A DNA stretch of 8,125 nt from Bacteroidaceae bacterium (GCA_023227685.1 JALNVG010000108.1:1-8125); one strand, 5' to 3'. Numbered from the stretch's first letter, positions 1 through 7,480 are shown. Numbers and translations are program-made. The notes: generated by a model from the sequence alone, not told the origin.

Positions 1-1
1 G

Positions 2-622
2 GGTCAAAGGGTTAACCTCGTCTTGTCTGATGGCACCCAAGTGTGGCTGAACTCCCGTACGGTTTTTTCTTATCCATCCTCTTTTTCCGGAGATTTAAGG
101 GAGGTCTATTTAAATGGCGAAGCTTTCTTTGACGTAACGAAGACGAAAGATCAAAAATTTATTGTACATACGGATCGCTGTAACATTGAAGTCTTCGGCA
201 CGAAATTTAATGTCGAAGCCTATGCCGATTCGGATGATCTTTGCACTGCATTACTGGAGGGTTCCGTCAAAATTATCAATAGAGATCAGCCTGAGAATTT
301 TATTATGCTATCCCCGGATAATCGGATGGAGATGAATAAAAAAGGAGAAATGTCGTCTATGCCTATTGAGGATTATGATCTCTATCGTTGGCGAGATGGA
401 TTAATCTGCTTTAAAAACACAAACTTCAAAGAGTTGATGAATCGTTTTGAAAAGTGCTATGGTATTCGGATTGTTATAGAGAATGAAAAGATAGCAGATT
501 ATGAATGCAGCGGTAAATTCCGTATCTCTGACGGGATCGATTATGCACTGAGGTTATTACGAAGCGATGCAAAATACACCTTTGAAAGAAATGACGATGA
601 CACTGTGATTTACATAAAATAA
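2..622 (+). CDS. FecR-family anti-sigma factor, 5'-truncated by the window edge
   Basis: This is the periplasmic part of a FecR-like anti-sigma factor, a single-pass inner-membrane protein that holds an ECF sigma factor until a partner TonB-dependent receptor reports ligand. The frame is open from base 2, giving 206 residues to the TAA. The first residues (GQRVNLVLSDGTQVWLNS) are the typical start of the FecR beta-strand repeat domain, and the matching VFGTKFNVEAY segment follows. From about residue 128 (YRWRDGLICF) to the end is the Bacteroidota-specific C-terminal domain (DUF4974 type), with the usual pattern of 'F.n..f.eLm.rfe..Y.i.i' and a final beta-strand. The TTG at 23 is not a credible start, because FecR homology continues upstream of it. 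The cytoplasmic sigma-binding region and membrane helix should lie before base 1, preceded by the sigma gene. The STN-bearing SusC downstream is the expected signalling partner. Family assignment is firm; the pairing is inferred from position. Confidence 0.93.
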   Translation, partial: GQRVNLVLSDGTQVWLNSRTVFSYPSSFSGDLREVYLNGEAFFDVTKTKDQKFIVHTDRCNIEVFGTKFNVEAYADSDDLCTALLEGSVKIINRDQPENFIMLSPDNRMEMNKKGEMSSMPIEDYDLYRWRDGLICFKNTNFKELMNRFEKCYGIRIVIENEKIADYECSGKFRISDGIDYALRLLRSDAKYTFERNDDDTVIYIK

Positions 623-760
623 TTAACTTAAAAACAAGATGCCTATGAATGACCATTTTTTGTTAATCTTAGAAAGAATGCCGGCCAGAGCTCCATACCT
701 ATCGGCACATAACTAACAAAATTATTTCTAATTATATTAATTTACAAGAACTATAAAGAT
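623..760 (+). promoter_or_regulatory. FecR-SusC intergenic region, presumed promoter of the transport operon
   Basis: These 138 AT-rich bases separate the anti-sigma gene from the SusC-like gene. I see no good match to the housekeeping Bacteroides -7 element (TAnnTTTG), which would fit transcription from an ECF sigma-dependent promoter, but I cannot point to the -35 and -10 bases. A weak inverted repeat (TGCCG at 679-683, CGGCA at 703-707) is not followed by a T-run and is not called a terminator. The bases just before the SusC start are A/T-rich with no clear Shine-Dalgarno sequence, as is usual in this phylum. The regulatory role is inferred from position. Confidence 0.35.
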
Positions 761-3700
761 ATGAAAAAAAATTCTTTATCGGAGGTCTCTGCTATGGAAA
801 GTCTCCGATGGATACATTCTTTTAGAATTATGAAGATAGCCACTTTCTTTTTTATCTGTTTCATTTGTTGCACGCATGCTGCAAATGCAGATTCGCAAAA
901 TGAAATGGTTACTATAATCAATAGCAACACTACACTTGAAAATGTATTGAACGACATAGAAAAACAGACCGATTTCCTGTTTATCTATAATAAATCGGTA
1001 GATGTTAACCAAAAGGTTTCCATTAATCTACGCAAGGCTCCCCTGAAAGAGGCATTACATCATTTATTTGATAAATCAGACGTCAAATATACGTTTGATG
1101 GTTCCTATATTGTATTGTCTGCTAACAAAAGTGAAAGTGGTGGAGTAACACTTGCACAGCAACAGCAGGCCCAAAAAGTATCGGGGGTCGTTACCGACGA
1201 AAAAGGAGAACCTCTGATCGGGGTGAATATAGCAGAGAAAGGAACAACTAACGGAACAATGAGTGACCTGGAAGGGAAATTCAGCCTTTCTGTTCCTAAT
1301 CAGAATGCGGTATTGGTGTTTTCATTTATCGGATATATACAGCAGGTAATTCCGGTTGGCAATCAGAAGACGATTAATGTCGTTTTGAAAGAAGATGCGC
1401 TTCAGATAGACGAAGTGGTCGTAGTAGGGTACGGAACACAGACAAAGGTTAATTTAACGGGTGCTGTGGGCGTAATTACCAAAGATGATTTGTTGAATCG
1501 CCCGGTTACAAACATTTCATCGGCTATCCAGGGTTTAACTCCAGGGGTTACCGTAACATCCGGTACCGGCCAACCGGGTGGGGATGGATCTACTATCCGC
1601 GTTCGTGGAGTTGGAACATTAAACACGGCAAATCCGTATATTTTAGTGGATGGTATCGAAACTGGAACATTCAATACGATCGACCCTAATGATATCGAAT
1701 CTATATCCGTTCTGAAGGATGCTGCTTCGGCTGCAATCTACGGATCGAAGGCTGCGAATGGTGTTATCCTGGTTACTACCAAGCGTGGTAAGTCTGGCAA
1801 GACCTCGGTTTCTTACAGCAATAATGTAAGTTTCTCGAATGTGGCAACGTTGATTGACCGTATGAGTTCGTATGATTATGCCAGTTTGTACAACCAATTA
1901 ACAGTGCAGAACGGAGGTTCGCCTCGTTTTACCGACGAAGATATCAATCTTTTTAAGGATGGTTCCGATCCTTATGGACATCCGAATACGGTTTGGACGG
2001 ATTATATTTACCGGACAGGGGTTATGCATAAACACAACCTCAATGTAAGCGGAGGTTCCGAAAATGTGAAATATATGGCTTCCGTCGGTTACTTAGGACA
2101 GGAGGGTACAATGAAGAATTCGGACCGCCAGCAGTTCAATGTACGTTCGAATTTGGATATTAAACTGTCTGATAAGTTTAATATGAGAACCAACATGGAT
2201 TTTATCCACAATAAATATTCCAATCCGAATGCTTCTTATGGGGGTGGTTTCACGCAGTTTATACGGCAGGCTGATCGTATGGCTCCCTGGATTCCATATA
2301 AAAAAGAGGATGGAAATTATGGCTCGATTTCTGATGGAAACCCGGCCGCATGGATTGATAATGATGCCCGTATCTATAATTTACAACAGAATTTTACAGG
2401 AGTATTAGCGCTTGACTATACTATTTTGAAAGATTTGACTTTTACCTTACAGGGTGCTTATGTGACCAATGTATCGGAAACGAAAGATTTCCGTAAGCAA
2501 ATCTGGTATGATGAAGTGAATTATCACGGTCCGGATCAGTTGACAGAAACGATATCAAGATGGAGCCGCTATACGCTGGATGCCTTATTGAATTACAGTA
2601 AGACTTTTAATCAGGATCATGGTATTAAAGCGATGGCCGGTTATAAGATTGAAAAATATGATTACAGAAATCTTTCCGCTTTCCGCAAAAACTTCCCTAA
2701 TAGCAGCGTGACGGATTTAAATTCGGGCGATTCTTCTACTCAGACGAACAGTGGTTATTCCCGTGAATTGGGTTTGTTATCTTATTTCGGACGTCTTAAT
2801 TATGACTATAAAGGTAAATATCTTTTAGAAGCTGATTTCCGTGCTGATGCTTCTTCGCGTTTTGCAAAAGGGTATCGTTGGGGTTATTTCCCATCTTTCT
2901 CTGCCGGATGGCGCATTTCGGAAGAAAGTTTCATGGATGGTACGCAGGATTGGTTGCAGTCTTTGAAACTAAGAGGTTCCTGGGGTTTGTTAGGTAATCA
3001 GGATGCCGTGAGCGAATATTATCCTTATCTGCCTACTTTGTATATCGGTAAGAACTATCCGTTCGGAGGCGTAGTAAAACAAGGTATTACAGTAGTAACT
3101 CATAAGGTTGAAACTATTTCGTGGGAAAAGGCTACAAACTGGGGTTTCGGATTCGATGCCAGTTTCCTGAATGAATTCACATTAAGTGCCGAGTATTATA
3201 ATCGCAAGACTACTGATATAATAATGAATGTTCCTGTTTCCGATACTTTCGGTATTTCAGGTACCTACCAGGATAACAAAGGCTCTTTGCGCAACAGCGG
3301 TGTGGAACTTACTCTCGGCTGGAATCATTCATTTAATGACGATTGGAGAATGAATATCAACGCTAATTACGCTTATAATAAGAATACATTGTTGGATTTG
3401 GCAGGCGTCAACGAAATTATAGATGGTTACACGATCAATCGGGTAAACGAACCTTATGGGTCTTTTTATGTGTATGAAGTAGATGGTTTATTCCAAAGTG
3501 ATGAAGAAGCAGCCGCTTATCAGGCTCAATATGGTAATATCTGGTCGGCGCCTTACAAAGGTGGCGATTTCCGGATAAAGGATGCCGACGGTGATGGCAA
3601 GATAAGTACAAAAGACCGCGTGGTAAGAGGTTCACAGCAACCTAAGGGTACTTATGGTGTATCACTTAATGTAGGATGGAAAAACTTTGATTTGTCGGTA

Positions 3701-4126
3701 TTGGCACAAGGTGTAACAGGTGTAAACCGTTATTTCTCCAGAGACGTGGTAGGTTCGTTTATCGGTGATACTTCTCACCCAAGTACGAATTGGCTGGATG
3801 CTTGGAGTCCTGAAAATACAGATACAGATTGGCCTCGAATATTTGCGGAAGAGAACTCCGTTAGTGCACCGAACAAAGTATATTCTAGTTTCTGGTGTAT
3901 GGATGCAGATTATGTGCGTATTAAGAATATTAATTTCGGTTATACATTGCCGAAATCATGGTTGAGCAAACTTGGAATTGCCAATGCAAAGATTTATTAT
4001 ACGGGTGAGAATCTTTTTACTTTCGATAGTCTGCCTTTCAATGCTGATCCGGAATCACCCTCTGGCAATTTGGATGCATATCCGATCAGTAAAAGTCATT
4101 CATTCGGTATTAATGTAACTTTCTAA
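761..4126 (+). CDS. SusC-like TonB-dependent outer-membrane receptor with N-terminal STN signalling domain
   Basis: This 1121-residue outer-membrane transporter imports ligand delivered by its SusD partner, using TonB energy. The start at 761 gives a long basic leader, then a hydrophobic core (about residues 25-38) and a likely signal peptidase I site after ANA (43/44). In-frame ATGs at 794 and 830 (M12, M24) are alternatives, and M24 would give a compact signal peptide. Domains in order are: STN (about 47-121), which in this class contacts FecR; a carboxypeptidase-D regulatory-like beta-sandwich (about 139-213, KVSGVVTDEKGEPLIGVNI); the SusC hallmark EVVVVGYG (218-225); the plug (about 226-343, with DGIETGTFNTIDPNDIES and SAAIYGSKAANGV); then the beta-barrel to a terminal phenylalanine. 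A DADGDGKIS loop at 941-949 is typical of SusC proteins. Length and layout match full-length family members, with no frameshift. The substrate cannot be read from the sequence. The STN domain plus upstream FecR implies transenvelope regulation. Confidence 0.97.
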   Translation: MKKNSLSEVSAMESLRWIHSFRIMKIATFFFICFICCTHAANADSQNEMVTIINSNTTLENVLNDIEKQTDFLFIYNKSVDVNQKVSINLRKAPLKEALHHLFDKSDVKYTFDGSYIVLSANKSESGGVTLAQQQQAQKVSGVVTDEKGEPLIGVNIAEKGTTNGTMSDLEGKFSLSVPNQNAVLVFSFIGYIQQVIPVGNQKTINVVLKEDALQIDEVVVVGYGTQTKVNLTGAVGVITKDDLLNRPVTNISSAIQGLTPGVTVTSGTGQPGGDGSTIRVRGVGTLNTANPYILVDGIETGTFNTIDPNDIESISVLKDAASAAIYGSKAANGVILVTTKRGKSGKTSVSYSNNVSFSNVATLIDRMSSYDYASLYNQLTVQNGGSPRFTDEDINLFKDGSDPYGHPNTVWTDYIYRTGVMHKHNLNVSGGSENVKYMASVGYLGQEGTMKNSDRQQFNVRSNLDIKLSDKFNMRTNMDFIHNKYSNPNASYGGGFTQFIRQADRMAPWIPYKKEDGNYGSISDGNPAAWIDNDARIYNLQQNFTGVLALDYTILKDLTFTLQGAYVTNVSETKDFRKQIWYDEVNYHGPDQLTETISRWSRYTLDALLNYSKTFNQDHGIKAMAGYKIEKYDYRNLSAFRKNFPNSSVTDLNSGDSSTQTNSGYSRELGLLSYFGRLNYDYKGKYLLEADFRADASSRFAKGYRWGYFPSFSAGWRISEESFMDGTQDWLQSLKLRGSWGLLGNQDAVSEYYPYLPTLYIGKNYPFGGVVKQGITVVTHKVETISWEKATNWGFGFDASFLNEFTLSAEYYNRKTTDIIMNVPVSDTFGISGTYQDNKGSLRNSGVELTLGWNHSFNDDWRMNINANYAYNKNTLLDLAGVNEIIDGYTINRVNEPYGSFYVYEVDGLFQSDEEAAAYQAQYGNIWSAPYKGGDFRIKDADGDGKISTKDRVVRGSQQPKGTYGVSLNVGWKNFDLSVLAQGVTGVNRYFSRDVVGSFIGDTSHPSTNWLDAWSPENTDTDWPRIFAEENSVSAPNKVYSSFWCMDADYVRIKNINFGYTLPKSWLSKLGIANAKIYYTGENLFTFDSLPFNADPESPSGNLDAYPISKSHSFGINVTF

Positions 4127-4139
4127 ATGGTAATATAAT

Positions 4140-5834
4140 ATGAAACTTAAAAAAATATTAAGCCTCGCTATTTGCCTGATAGGGACAGGCGTTTTCACAT
4201 CTTGCGATGATTTTTTGACTATTTATCCGAAAGACCAGTTGACAGTAGCTACTTACTGGAATACGGATGATGATGCAGATGCAGCGGTAACAGCAGCCTA
4301 CAATTGGTGGGTTAATAACTACCTTGGTTCAAAGTTTATATTTTATGAAGATAGTTATTCAGACATAGGTTTCAACTATACGAATGCCTCACATATGAGG
4401 AATATGGGAAGGGGAAGCATATCTCCTTCGGCAGCTCCAAACTATTGGAGACAATATGAAACGATCCGCCGTTGTAATTTCGTAATCGAAAATATTGACA
4501 GAATTCCGGCTTCTGAAATTACCGAGGCGAAAAAGAATGACTTTCTGGCTCAGGTACGTGCGATAAGAGGGTATAGTCATGCTTATCTTGCAACTTGGTA
4601 TGGTGATGCCGTTATTATGGATTTTGTGCCTAAAACAGCCGAAGATGCCAAACTTCCACGTGAAGCGGAAGCCAAAGTAAAGGAGTTCGCTATGAACGAT
4701 CTGCTTTGGAGTGCCGAAAATATAGCTGAGAAACCTGCGCAAAAGGGACGTATTGCTAAGGGTGCAGTTCTTTCTATGATTGCCCGGTTTAATTTGCTGT
4801 GGGGGAATTATCCGGAGGCATTGGATGCCGCAAATAAAGTAATTGCATTAAAACAATACGAATTGGATCCGAATTTTCTTACTATATTCTCGATGTCCGG
4901 TCAGAATTCTAAAGAGATTATCTGTACTTACGAACATGTTAAGACCACATCTGCCTATACCGATGTAATTCGTTTCTACAACAATGCCGATGGGGGATGG
5001 GCTTCTTACACCCCGACACAAAATTTGGTCGACATGTTTGAAATGGAGGATGGTAAAATGATTAATGAAGCTGGTTCCGGCTATGATCCGGTGCATCCTT
5101 TTGCTAATCGTGATCCTCGTTTGAAAAATACAATTATCTATCCGGGGCAGGATTGGATGGGACGTAATAATATACCGCGCATTTTAAATACAATCGATAA
5201 GAAATTGCCGAATGGTTCTATGAATAAAGATTATTATTTAGCTGCGGATAATGCTTCTCATACCGGTATGTTATGGGCTAAGTATCTACGTCCGAACCAG
5301 GCTCAATATTCTGCTTCTATGAATGACGATGCCTTGTGTCCGATTATATTCCGTTATGCGGAAATATTGCTGACAAAAGCTGAATGTTATGTAGAAATGA
5401 ATCAGAATTTTCAGGAAGTATTGGATATTATCGACCTGCTACGTATTCGAGGTGGACATATTGCTGTAGATCGTACCAAATACGATACACAAGCTAAAGT
5501 CCGTGAATTGCTAAGAAGGGAACGCACGATAGAACTGGCCGGTGAAGGATTCCGTTTTGAAGATATCGTCCGTTGGGATGAGTATGATGCAAATGGGACC
5601 AAGACGGGTAAGAAAGTGGTAGAAACTGTTATGCCGGGCAATCTGTTTCGTCTGTGCGGAACAATCGACTATAATGAACCGAATCCTGATCGTCGCGCTG
5701 TTATTAATGTGAATGCGCCCCTTGAAGATCGCTTGGTAGAGATTCGTTATTTCGATAAAAAACAGTTCCATTTACCTATTCAGCAGACTGAAATGGATGC
5801 TAATCCTCAGTTAGTTCAGAATCCGGGTTATTAA
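4140..5834 (+). CDS. SusD-like surface lipoprotein (RagB/SusD family)
   Basis: This 564-residue ligand-binding lipoprotein caps the SusC barrel on the cell surface. The start is fixed by a lipoprotein signal peptide: basic MKLKK, a hydrophobic stretch, then FTSC with the lipidated cysteine at residue 22, followed by DD, acidic residues of the kind that direct Bacteroidota lipoproteins to the surface. SusD landmarks are the N-terminal helical part with QVRAIRGYSHAYLATWYGDA (138 onward), the later helix RYAEILLTKAECYVEMNQ (from 405), RRERTIELAGEGFRFEDIVRW (about 459-479), and the family's C-terminal ending NPQLVQNPGY. The gene lies 13 bases after SusC on the same strand, so the two are surely cotranscribed. 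There is no Shine-Dalgarno sequence; the bases before ATG are TAATATAAT. SusD proteins are poorly conserved in their binding loops, so the ligand is not predictable. Confidence 0.97.
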   Translation: MKLKKILSLAICLIGTGVFTSCDDFLTIYPKDQLTVATYWNTDDDADAAVTAAYNWWVNNYLGSKFIFYEDSYSDIGFNYTNASHMRNMGRGSISPSAAPNYWRQYETIRRCNFVIENIDRIPASEITEAKKNDFLAQVRAIRGYSHAYLATWYGDAVIMDFVPKTAEDAKLPREAEAKVKEFAMNDLLWSAENIAEKPAQKGRIAKGAVLSMIARFNLLWGNYPEALDAANKVIALKQYELDPNFLTIFSMSGQNSKEIICTYEHVKTTSAYTDVIRFYNNADGGWASYTPTQNLVDMFEMEDGKMINEAGSGYDPVHPFANRDPRLKNTIIYPGQDWMGRNNIPRILNTIDKKLPNGSMNKDYYLAADNASHTGMLWAKYLRPNQAQYSASMNDDALCPIIFRYAEILLTKAECYVEMNQNFQEVLDIIDLLRIRGGHIAVDRTKYDTQAKVRELLRRERTIELAGEGFRFEDIVRWDEYDANGTKTGKKVVETVMPGNLFRLCGTIDYNEPNPDRRAVINVNAPLEDRLVEIRYFDKKQFHLPIQQTEMDANPQLVQNPGY

Positions 5835-5844
5835 TAAATGTAAC

Positions 5845-5866
5845 TTTCATTTTACTTACAATGAAA
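5845..5866 (+). other. Small stem-loop covering the phosphatase start codon
   Basis: TTTCATT (5845-5851) is perfectly complementary to AATGAAA (5860-5866), giving a 7-bp stem with an 8-base loop. The right arm contains the ATG of the metallophosphoesterase gene. The pairing is all A/T except one G-C pair, so the structure is weak alone, but it lies just before the strong hairpin at 5897-5929. A role in translation is inference. Confidence 0.35.
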
Positions 5867-7036
5867 TATATCAGAATTTTAATATCAGTGCTTATACTGA
5901 CAGTTGCCACGCAAGTGGCAACTGCTCAGATTAAAATCCTTTATGGTCCTTACATGCAGAATGTAAAGGGTGATGAAGCTACTATTGTCTGGGTAGCCGA
6001 TAAACCGTCCATAGGTTGGGTCGAATTGGCTCCGAATGATCAAAGTCATTTTTATGGAGAAGAGAGACCGAAATATTTTAACACCACAAATGGCGTTAAA
6101 AATACGTCCACGCTTCATGCTGTAAAAGTGAAAGGATTAACTCCCGGCACTTCGTATCGTTATCGTATCTATTCGCAGGAAGTACTCGAACATGAAGGCA
6201 TTTTTGTGAAGTACGGACGTATTGCAGCATCGAACGTATACAGTAAAAAACCGTTGACTTTTACAACTTGTGATCCGAATAAGAGTGAAGCCTCTTTTGC
6301 AATGGTTAACGACATACATGGACGTGAGAACATCATTACGAAGTTGTTGAATGTTGCCAATTACAAGGATAAAGACATGGTTATATTCAACGGGGATATG
6401 GTCTCTGAATTCAAAGATGAAGAAACAATCTTCAATGGATTCATGAAAGAAAGCATTGATTTGTTCGCTTCGGAGAAACCGATGTACTATGCGCGTGGAA
6501 ACCACGAAACCCGTGGTGAGTTTGCCACATCATTTCAAAAGTATTTTTCTCCGAAAGAACCTTTTCTTTATTACATTTTCAGACAGGGACCCATTTGTTT
6601 TATTATGTTGGATACCGGCGAAGATAAGCCTGATTCCGATATTGAGTATAGTGGCATAACTGACTACGACAGTTATCGGACAGACCAAGTGGAATGGATG
6701 AAAGAATTATATAAAAATGAGGATTTCAAACAAGCTAAATTTAAAGTAGTGATTGCACACATGCCACCTTCTGCAGATTCTAATATTTGGCATGGTCAAA
6801 AAGAAGTTTTGAATAAGTTTGTTCCTATACTAAATGAATTAGGGGTTGATTTAATGCTATGCGGACATCTCCATACTAATAAATATGAAGAACCGGGTAC
6901 ACGCATTAAATTCCCTATATTCTCTAACTCAAACAACAGCGTTGTTTCGGTAGAAACTAATGGAAATCAGATGAATCTGGTGGTGCTTGATTTGGATGGT
7001 AAAGTGGTTATAAAGAAATCATATTCGGCTAAATAG
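5861..7036 (+). CDS. Secreted calcineurin-like metallophosphoesterase with purple-acid-phosphatase-type N-terminal domain
   Basis: This 391-residue exported phosphoesterase probably cleaves phosphate mono- or diesters in the periplasm or outside the cell. A signal peptide (hydrophobic residues 4-21) ends at ATA|Q, cut after residue 22. No lipobox cysteine is present. Residues about 25-110 resemble the fibronectin-III-like N-terminal domain of purple acid phosphatases (YGPYMQNVKGDEATIVWVAD ... LTPGTSYRYRIYS). The catalytic domain carries all five metallophosphoesterase motifs: D151-I-H153, G178-D179, G213-N-H215-E216, H300 (AHMPP) and G335-H-L-H338. The first motif is DxH, and no tyrosine follows the second motif (GDMVSE). 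It therefore lacks the tyrosine that gives true purple acid phosphatases their colour, and looks like an ordinary two-metal enzyme of the superfamily. The gene starts 26 bases after the SusD stop, with no terminator between, so it is likely the third gene of the susCD operon. Substrate is unknown. Confidence 0.92.
   Translation: MKYIRILISVLILTVATQVATAQIKILYGPYMQNVKGDEATIVWVADKPSIGWVELAPNDQSHFYGEERPKYFNTTNGVKNTSTLHAVKVKGLTPGTSYRYRIYSQEVLEHEGIFVKYGRIAASNVYSKKPLTFTTCDPNKSEASFAMVNDIHGRENIITKLLNVANYKDKDMVIFNGDMVSEFKDEETIFNGFMKESIDLFASEKPMYYARGNHETRGEFATSFQKYFSPKEPFLYYIFRQGPICFIMLDTGEDKPDSDIEYSGITDYDSYRTDQVEWMKELYKNEDFKQAKFKVVIAHMPPSADSNIWHGQKEVLNKFVPILNELGVDLMLCGHLHTNKYEEPGTRIKFPIFSNSNNSVVSVETNGNQMNLVVLDLDGKVVIKKSYSAK
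5897..5929 (+). repeat. Strong intragenic hairpin with GCAA tetraloop in the signal-peptide codons
   Basis: CAGTTGCCAC (5901-5910) and GTGGCAACTG (5915-5924) are perfect reverse complements around a GCAA loop, a GNRA-type tetraloop closed by C-G. With one bulged C (5925) the stem extends by four more pairs (5897-5900 with 5926-5929), giving 14 bp. It encodes part of the signal peptide, the VATQVATA segment, 37-69 bases into the gene. It is not followed by a T-run, so it is not an intrinsic terminator. It may modulate translation, or protect or cut the mRNA between susCD and the phosphatase. That is inference; the structure itself is read directly. Confidence 0.7.
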
Positions 7037-7053
7037 CTTAATTGAATTCTATG

Positions 7054-7090
7054 AAAAGGTTATCTGGCATAATGTTGGATAGCCTTTTTT
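7054..7090 (+). terminator. Rho-independent terminator of the susCD-phosphatase operon
   Basis: An 11-bp stem pairs 7054-7064 (AAAAGGTTATC) with 7078-7088, including one G-U pair (T7060-G7082), around a 13-base loop. It runs directly into six Ts (7085-7090). It begins 17 bases after the phosphatase stop, the expected place for the end of the transcription unit. The A-run on the left arm could allow weak function for minus-strand transcripts too. Confidence 0.8.
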
Positions 7091-7393
7091 GTTGCACGTT
7101 TATGAAATATCCAGATGCAACAGTAATTATTACTAGTGTTGTACTTCGTCAATGTGGTTGTGTTATCATCTTTTACTTTTTGATTAATCAGGTAATCATA
7201 ACCAAACCAACCGGTTTGCGGATTCTTATCAGCGTCGATAAAAAGTAACATCCAATTGAAAACAGAATAGGTAGTCATTCTATTTGCCATATTGACATGA
7301 AAATAAATGTATTTCTTATCCACAGCAACTTTGGAAAATACAATGTCATTTCGACCCGAATTATTTACATAATGCAATCCGCCGTATCCATCA
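7091..7393 (-). pseudogene. Remnant of a secreted, probably carbohydrate-associated protein gene
   Basis: The minus strand reads DGYGGLHYVNNSGRNDIVFS from about 7392 downward. It then continues VAVDKKYIYFHVNMANRM, NWMLLFIDADKNPQTGW and FGYDYLINQ, ending around TTTLTKYN near 7135. From memory this pattern (GRND..., NWM.LFID.D, TGW.GYD) occurs in a beta-sandwich, CBM9/DOMON-like segment near the C-terminus of large secreted Bacteroides proteins, often near glycoside hydrolases. I could not confirm the family by search. Only about 85-100 codons survive. The 5' side stops at about 7394, where insertion-sequence DNA begins and an in-frame stop follows (7404-7402). On the 3' side the family-like sequence fades by about 7130, and the frame then runs into the operon terminator, ending at 7060. 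There is no start codon, signal peptide or full domain, so this is a fragment, not a gene. Its orientation is convergent with the phosphatase operon. Confidence 0.65.
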
Positions 7394-7399
7394 TGATAA

Positions 7400-7440
7400 T
7401 ATCACTTCAAATGTGCCACCCGTATCACCTTCAATGTGCC
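7400..7440 (+). repeat. Two 18-base imperfect direct repeats, 23-base period
   Basis: TATCACTTCAAATGTGCC (7400-7417) and TATCACCTTCAATGTGCC (7423-7440) match end to end with a compensating one-base insertion and deletion, separated by ACCCG. Their position at the edge of the transposase fragment fits the multiple terminal repeats of IS21-family ends. A short echo (ACTTCA, near 7450) may be a degraded third copy, but I do not count it. Confidence 0.7.
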
Positions 7441-7480
7441 GGAAAAATAACTTCACAGCGCTGTAATCATATTAACCATT

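Noticed and set aside
23..622. Start of the FecR gene at TTG 23
   Set aside because: The frame is open to base 2 and the residues before 23 (GQRVNLV) continue the FecR homology, so the true start is outside the window.
679..707. Inverted repeat TGCCG/CGGCA between FecR and SusC as a terminator
   Set aside because: The stem is only 5 bp with a 19-base loop and no T-run follows, so it is easily due to chance.
4114..5848. Shared ATGTAACTTTC at the ends of the SusC gene and just after the SusD gene
   Set aside because: It is only 11 bases; in SusC it simply encodes the conserved NVTF terminus, and no wider similarity extends from it.
7042..7248. Plus-strand 68-codon frame starting in the terminator hairpin
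   Set aside because: It begins inside the intrinsic terminator, overlaps the better-supported minus-strand gene fossil, and its translation resembles no protein family.
7455..7464. Perfect palindrome ACAGCGCTGT as an operator
   Set aside because: A single 10-bp palindrome without a second copy or nearby promoter element is not enough; it is probably part of the IS end.
7402..7473. Minus-strand reading (DYSAVKLFFRHIEGDTGGTF and onward) as extra fossil coding sequence
   Set aside because: It looks protein-like at first, but it is in a different frame from the fossil, is closed by stops on both sides, and its sequence is produced by the two direct repeats of the IS end, which explain it better.
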